A DNA stretch of 64,000 bases from Methylobacterium durans (GTDB lineage Bacteria; Pseudomonadota; Alphaproteobacteria; Rhizobiales; Beijerinckiaceae): positions 1,798,001 through 1,862,000 of the forward strand of contig NZ_CP029550.1 in assembly GCF_003173715.1 (NCBI RefSeq), written 5' to 3'. Shown here piece after piece: positions 60,482 to 64,000 of this stretch. The stretch's first letter is position 1, and every line of letters starts with the position of its first letter. Both the position numbers and the translations under genes were made by a program. Below the pieces are notes generated by a model that made no database searches, was not told where the DNA came from, and saw only the letters and a program-made list of their open reading frames with translations.

Positions 60482-61441
60482 TTGCGCCCCGACCTCCTCC
60501 TCCTTCGCCCGATGCAACCCCTCGTCATGGAGGGTCTGCAGCGGGACTTCGTCCTGCACCGTCTCGACGAGGCCCCGGCGCGGGACGGGTTCCTCGCGGA
60601 GGTGGGGCCGCGGATCCGGGCCATGGCGGTCAACGCGCACGCGCCGGTCGATGCGGACCTCCTCGCCCGCCTGCCGAACCTTGAGATCGTGGCGAGCTTC
60701 GGCGTCGGCTACGACACGATCGACGTCGGCGCCGCGCGAAGCCGCGGCATTGTGGTCACGAACACGCCGGACGTGCTCTCGGACGAGGTCGCCGACCTCG
60801 CGCTCGGCCTCCTCCTCGCCACGCTCCGCCAGATCCCTCAGGCCGACCGCTACCTGCGGGCCGGGCGCTGGCCGGAAAAATCGTTCCCGCTCACCGCCAC
60901 CCTGCGAAACCGTACCGTCGGCATCCTCGGCCTCGGGCGGATCGGCCGCGCGATCGCCCGCCGTCTCGAGGGTTTCGGCGTCGACATCGCCTATCACGGA
61001 CGCTCGCCTCAGGACGTGCCCTACGCCTATCACGCCTCGCTCCCCGACCTTGCACGGGCCTCGGACGTGCTGATGATCGTCGCACCGGGCGGACCCGAGA
61101 CGCGGGGCATCGTGAACGCCGCGGTGCTGGAGGCGCTCGGGCCCCAGGGCATCGTCGTCAACGTCGCCCGCGGCAGCCTCGTCGACGAGGCGGCGCTGAT
61201 CGCGGCCCTGCGATCGGGCACGATCCTCGGGGCGGGGCTCGACGTGTTCGCCGGCGAACCGCACGTGCCGGACGCGCTGACGGCGATGGATCACGTCGTC
61301 CTGCTGCCGCATGTCGGCTCGGGATCCGTGCACACCCGCGCCGCGATGGGGCAGCTGATCGTGGACAATCTCACGGCGTGGTTCGCCGGCAAGGGGCCGC
61401 TCACGCCGGTGCCCGAGACGCCCTGGAGCGGGCAGCCGTGA
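60482..61441 (+). CDS. D-2-hydroxyacid dehydrogenase (glyoxylate/hydroxypyruvate reductase-like)
   Basis: A 319-aa protein with the NAD(P) motif [20 protein letters not shown], the arginine in [15 protein letters not shown], the Glu in [10 protein letters not shown] and the His in LLPHVGSGS, the full D-2-hydroxyacid dehydrogenase set. It probably reduces glyoxylate or hydroxypyruvate, useful in the serine cycle of methylotrophs. The start is TTG 60482 or ATG 60512. It is divergent from leuC and followed directly by the AprI/Inh-like gene. Confidence 0.88.
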   Translation: MRPDLLLLRPMQPLVMEGLQRDFVLHRLDEAPARDGFLAEVGPRIRAMAVNAHAPVDADLLARLPNLEIVASFGVGYDTIDVGAARSRGIVVTNTPDVLSDEVADLALGLLLATLRQIPQADRYLRAGRWPEKSFPLTATLRNRTVGILGLGRIGRAIARRLEGFGVDIAYHGRSPQDVPYAYHASLPDLARASDVLMIVAPGGPETRGIVNAAVLEALGPQGIVVNVARGSLVDEAALIAALRSGTILGAGLDVFAGEPHVPDALTAMDHVVLLPHVGSGSVHTRAAMGQLIVDNLTAWFAGKGPLTPVPETPWSGQP

Positions 61442-62226
61442 GGCGCGTCCTCGCCGCCCTGCTCCTCGCGACCGGCGCCGCGCGGGCCCAGGAGACGCCG
61501 CCGCCCCCGGAGCTGTTCGTGGCGAGCCTCCCCGAGACGGCCAGCGGCGTGCCGGGCACCTGGGACCTCTCCCGCGACGGCAGCACGCGCCGCTGCGTGA
61601 TGACGCTGACCGGCGAGAGCGGCGAGGCGGGCCGCCGCCTGTTCTTCCCCGCCGGCTGCCGCAAGGCGCTGCCGATCATGAACGGCATCGCCGGCTGGCT
61701 CTTCACGGACGGCACGATGCGTCTCGTCGACCGCAACCTGCGGCCCGTCCTGATGTTCGCCCGGCGGCCCGACCAGAGAAGCCTCCTCGCAAAGGCCGAG
61801 ACCGGCGAGGCCTACAGCCTCGTGCCGCTGCAGATCCAGGCGATGCGCCCGCCGGAGCCCGCCGCTTCCGGCCCGGCCGCGGAGGCCGGAGCGGCACCGC
61901 CGACCAGTACTGCCGAACCGACAGCGTCGGAGCCGGGACCGGCCCCGGGCGTCTATGCCCTCGACCGCTATCAGGACCAGGATGTGTGCCGCCTCTCCCT
62001 CGCGCCGCGAGACGGCGCGGCGGCGCCGGTGCACGTCCTCGACGGCTGCCGCGACAACGGTCTCGCGATCTTCGACCCGGTGACGTGGCGCTACGCCTCG
62101 GGCCGCCTCACCTTGGTGGCCAAGCGCGGCCACGTCGTGAATCTGGTGCCCATGGGCGACGGCCGGTGGCGCCGCGACCCCGAGACCGGCACGACCTTCC
62201 TGTTGCGGAAGATCGAGGGCCCCTGA
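61438..62226 (+). CDS. AprI/Inh-like secreted protein with two domains
   Basis: A 262-aa protein. GTG 61438 overlaps the previous stop and begins the signal peptide [19 protein letters not shown]. Two copies of an eight-stranded Inh-type domain are visible: [20 protein letters not shown] to LMFARR and, after a Pro/Ala/Thr linker (about 140-175), [20 protein letters not shown] to TTFLLRK. Each has a Cys pair (RRCVM/AGCRK; DVCRL/DGCRD). Inh proteins inhibit secreted metalloproteases in the periplasm; doubling of the domain is unusual. No protease is nearby. Confidence 0.75.
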   Translation: MRRVLAALLLATGAARAQETPPPPELFVASLPETASGVPGTWDLSRDGSTRRCVMTLTGESGEAGRRLFFPAGCRKALPIMNGIAGWLFTDGTMRLVDRNLRPVLMFARRPDQRSLLAKAETGEAYSLVPLQIQAMRPPEPAASGPAAEAGAAPPTSTAEPTASEPGPAPGVYALDRYQDQDVCRLSLAPRDGAAAPVHVLDGCRDNGLAIFDPVTWRYASGRLTLVAKRGHVVNLVPMGDGRWRRDPETGTTFLLRKIEGP

Positions 62227-62254
62227 GGCCGCCTCGTTTCCGGCTCCCGCTCCC

Positions 62255-62815
62255 TTATGCCTGCGGCTTCTGAGCCGGCAGCATGCGCTCGTGCAGGCCG
62301 TCGCGGCGGATGGCGACATGCCAAGCGGTCGCCAGCACGTGGAGCACGACGAGGGCGTAGACCGCCCACTGCCCGACGAGGTGGACCTGCTTAAAGATCG
62401 GCTGCAGCGCCTCGTCCTTGGCGAGGCCCGGAACGGTGAAGAGCCAGAAATACGGCGTGTCCCGGCCCGCGAGCGCGCTCAGCAGGTAGCCGCTCACGGG
62501 CATCACTAGGAAGATCGCGTAGAGCAGCCCGTGGTTGAGCCGCCCGAGAATGGTCAGGGCCGCCGGCGTGGCGGGATGCGGGGGCGCCGGGTGGATCATC
62601 CGCCAGACGATCCGGGCGATCACGATGGCGAGGATCGTCAGCCCCACCGACTTGTGCAGCACGAACATCGTGCCCTTGGCCGGTGCGTCGCGGGCGAGGC
62701 TCTCGGCAATCCAGGCCAGCGGCAGCACGGCGAGCACCAGGGCGGCGGTGATCCAGTGCAGCGCCTGCTGCGTCGCGGTGTAGCGCAGGCGCGCCGGTCG
62801 CGCGGTGTCGGCCAT
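62255..62815 (-). CDS. cytochrome b561 family protein
   Basis: A 186-aa protein with four membrane helices. TATQQALHWITAALVLAVLP carries the first haem His; FVLHKSVGLTILAIVIARI, LNHGLLYAIFLVMPVSGYLL and VHLVGQWAVYALVVLHVLA carry the others. It should transfer electrons from quinol to a periplasmic partner (YceJ/CybB type). ATG 62815 begins the family-like part; the frame is open from 62887. It lies 28 bases after the TetR gene and is probably co-transcribed with it. Confidence 0.9.
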   Translation of the reverse strand: MADTARPARLRYTATQQALHWITAALVLAVLPLAWIAESLARDAPAKGTMFVLHKSVGLTILAIVIARIVWRMIHPAPPHPATPAALTILGRLNHGLLYAIFLVMPVSGYLLSALAGRDTPYFWLFTVPGLAKDEALQPIFKQVHLVGQWAVYALVVLHVLATAWHVAIRRDGLHERMLPAQKPQA

Positions 62816-62843
62816 CCGTCCCCTCCCCCGCCGCGCAGCGGCT

Positions 62844-63614
62844 TCAGATCGCTGCCGCCGGATCGCCTCCGAGCGGGTTGCCGTCATCCTCGTTGCGCGT
62901 ATCGCGCTCGTTGCGGCGCGGGCGGCGCTCGAGGAACGAGCGGCCGAGCGCCCGCAGGGGCGCCGAGAGCCGGCGCAGATCCTCGGCGCGCTCCATCACG
63001 CGCTCGCCGTTGCGGATCTCGCGGTCAAGGCGGGCCATCGTGCGGGCGAGCGACGGGTCGTCGTCGTCGAGCCAGGTCTCGACCACGCGGGAGAAGGCGA
63101 TCACCGTGCCCTGCAGCTTCAGGCGCCCGAGCGGACCCTCCGTATCGATGCCGGCAGCGGCCAGCATGTAGCGGTGCGAGTTGAGGGCGACGCCGTTGAG
63201 GGCGATCATCGCGAGCGGGTCGCCGCGAAGCGCGTACGAGATCCGCCGCAGGGCCGACTTGTAGGGCGCCATGGCGTCGAGCCGGCGCATCAGCACGTCG
63301 AACAGGCGCTCGCGGGCCGGCTCGTCCGCGAGGTCGGACGTGTCGCCCTCCAACACCGTCCGATCGATCAGGCGGGAGAGACCGCCGAGGACGGCCCCCT
63401 TCGAGGGGAAGAGGTCGCGCATCTCGGCAAGGCTCAGATTGGCCTCCCGGGCGATGTCGCCGAGCTCGATGTCGTTCCAGGGCTGTTCCGCGGCCAGCCG
63501 CATCAGGGCCTCGACGGCGGCCTCGCGCGGCGGCAGTTTCGGTGCCTCCGGTCCGCCGGCCTTCGCCGCAGCCGCCTTCGCGCTCCTGCCCTTCGGGCTT
63601 CCGGACTTCTCCAT
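62844..63614 (-). CDS. TetR/AcrR family transcriptional regulator
   Basis: A 256-aa protein. After a basic, Ala/Lys-rich N-terminus (MEKSGSPKGRSAKAAAAKAG) the HTH is AAVEALMRLAAEQPWNDIEL and GDIAREANLSLAEMRDLFPS, the standard TetR N-domain. The C-terminal domain (SALRRISYALRGDPLAMIAL, VIAFSRVVETWLDDDD) resembles the TetR_C of COQ9-like regulators. ATG 63614 is preferred; upstream codons lack the pattern. It is co-directional with proC but separated by a terminator. Confidence 0.83.
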   Translation of the reverse strand: MEKSGSPKGRSAKAAAAKAGGPEAPKLPPREAAVEALMRLAAEQPWNDIELGDIAREANLSLAEMRDLFPSKGAVLGGLSRLIDRTVLEGDTSDLADEPARERLFDVLMRRLDAMAPYKSALRRISYALRGDPLAMIALNGVALNSHRYMLAAAGIDTEGPLGRLKLQGTVIAFSRVVETWLDDDDPSLARTMARLDREIRNGERVMERAEDLRRLSAPLRALGRSFLERRPRRNERDTRNEDDGNPLGGDPAAAI

Positions 63615-63686
63615 CGCGTCCCGCTCCTCGTCGGTCGTGCCCTCTATGTAAGCGCCATTTTCCGATGGGGACCCCGAGCGGGGAAG

Positions 63687-63704
63687 AAAAAACGCCGCGC
63701 GGCG
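63687..63704 (-). terminator. terminator after proC
   Basis: On the minus strand a GC palindrome CGCCGCGCGGCG (63693-63704) is followed by six T (AAAAAA at 63687-63692 on the plus strand), 7 bases past the proC stop. Confidence 0.65.
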
Positions 63705-63710
63705 GCGCAC

Positions 63711-64000
63711 TCAGCCGGCGAGCTCGCCCGCCCGGCGCTTGGCGGCGGCGACCGCCTCCCGCAGGAGGGCCGGCATCCCGTCGGCCCGCATCAGCACGTC
63801 GAGGGCCGCCGCCGTGGTGCCGCCGGGAGAGGTCACGTTGCGCCTCAGCTGCGCGGCCTCGGTCGCCTCCGCGTCGAGCAGTGCGCCCGCGCCGGCCACG
63901 GTCGCGCGCGCCAGGCGGGCCGCGATCTCCGCGGGCAGACCGGCACTGACGCCGGCCTCGGCCAGCGCCTCGGCCAGCAGGAAGACGTAGGCCGGCCCCG
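63711..64000 (-). CDS. proC: pyrroline-5-carboxylate reductase, 3' part (partial)
   Basis: The gene enters from the right edge. The visible end reads GPAYVFLLAEALAEAGV, ARLARATVAGAGALLD, then the ProC signature RRNVTSPGGTTAAALDVL and AVAAAKRRAGELAG before the stop at 63711. ProC reduces pyrroline-5-carboxylate to proline. The N-terminal NADPH-binding part lies outside the window. Confidence 0.93.
   Translation of the reverse strand, partial: GPAYVFLLAEALAEAGVSAGLPAEIAARLARATVAGAGALLDAEATEAAQLRRNVTSPGGTTAAALDVLMRADGMPALLREAVAAAKRRAGELAG

Noticed and set aside
60242..61333. N-terminal extension of the leuC frame running antisense through the dehydrogenase gene
   Set aside because: The extension is Asp/Arg/Gly-rich with no LeuC similarity; LeuC begins [10 protein letters not shown] at 60241.
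1..64000. CRISPR array
   Set aside because: No series of regularly spaced direct repeats and no cas genes were seen; repeats found are terminal inverted repeats, att copies or two-copy duplications.
1..64000. rRNA genes, replication origin or plasmid partition genes
   Set aside because: No rRNA-like sequence, DnaA-box cluster, repABC or parAB genes were recognised; the window reads as chromosome with an integrated island.

Overview
The window is GC-rich DNA from an alphaproteobacterium, most probably Methylobacterium/Methylorubrum (Hyphomicrobiales). The indications are two DUF6894 proteins, a DUF6481 protein, a MucR/Ros regulator, a phasin, a PHB depolymerase, a HisKA_2-type sensor kinase, and a leuC / D-2-hydroxyacid dehydrogenase / cytochrome b561 / proC neighbourhood. 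Genus is an inference; no marker gene fixes it.

Region 1 (1-30.1 kb) is a large exopolysaccharide (EPS) locus. From the left it holds the 3' end of a nucleotide-sugar dehydrogenase, an initiating sugar transferase, a DegT/DnrJ aminotransferase, a sugar nucleotidyltransferase, a glycosyltransferase, a polysaccharide deacetylase, two nucleotide-sugar epimerases (one like UDP-glucuronate 4-epimerase), a family-9-like pectate lyase without a leader, a CDP-diacylglycerol pyrophosphatase, a PPP phosphatase, a second beta-helix protein, a methyltransferase and a second copy of the nucleotidyltransferase. A tightly coupled operon follows (flippase, GT4, frameshifted GT4, Wzy-like polymerase, internally deleted GT4, AsnB-type amidotransferase), then a methyltransferase pseudogene and the Wzc-like and Wza-like export genes. 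Together they suggest an acidic, uronate-containing and possibly amidated EPS made by the Wzx/Wzy route, with its own lyases.

Region 2 (31.04-58.68 kb) has the structure of an integrative element. A tRNA-Leu(CAG) gene sits at its right edge, an integrase gene fragment lies next to the tRNA 3' end, and a 20-bp exact copy of the tRNA 3' end (including CCA) lies 27.6 kb away at 31037-31056. The cargo includes a LOV-like sensor kinase lacking the photoactive cysteine, a stand-alone receiver, cold-shock protein, phasin, alpha/beta hydrolase, HAD phosphatase, fatty acid desaturase, PHB depolymerase, transglutaminase, Crp/Fnr, MucR and PilZ proteins and many small unknown proteins. It is heavily invaded by mobile DNA: an internally deleted IS407-like element with both ends, an IS5/IS427-type element, an IS701-family element carrying an IS3-family element inside it, and an IS21-family element that cuts the integrase.

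Region 3 (58.8-64 kb) is core chromosome: leuC (frameshifted as given), a D-2-hydroxyacid dehydrogenase, a two-domain AprI/Inh-like protein, cytochrome b561, a TetR-family regulator and the 3' part of proC.

Several genes carry single-base frameshifts, mostly in or beside C or G runs (GT4 near 21730, PHB depolymerase near 41616, SRAP remnant near 53335, leuC near 59485). Because leuC is a biosynthetic gene, some or all may be sequencing errors.
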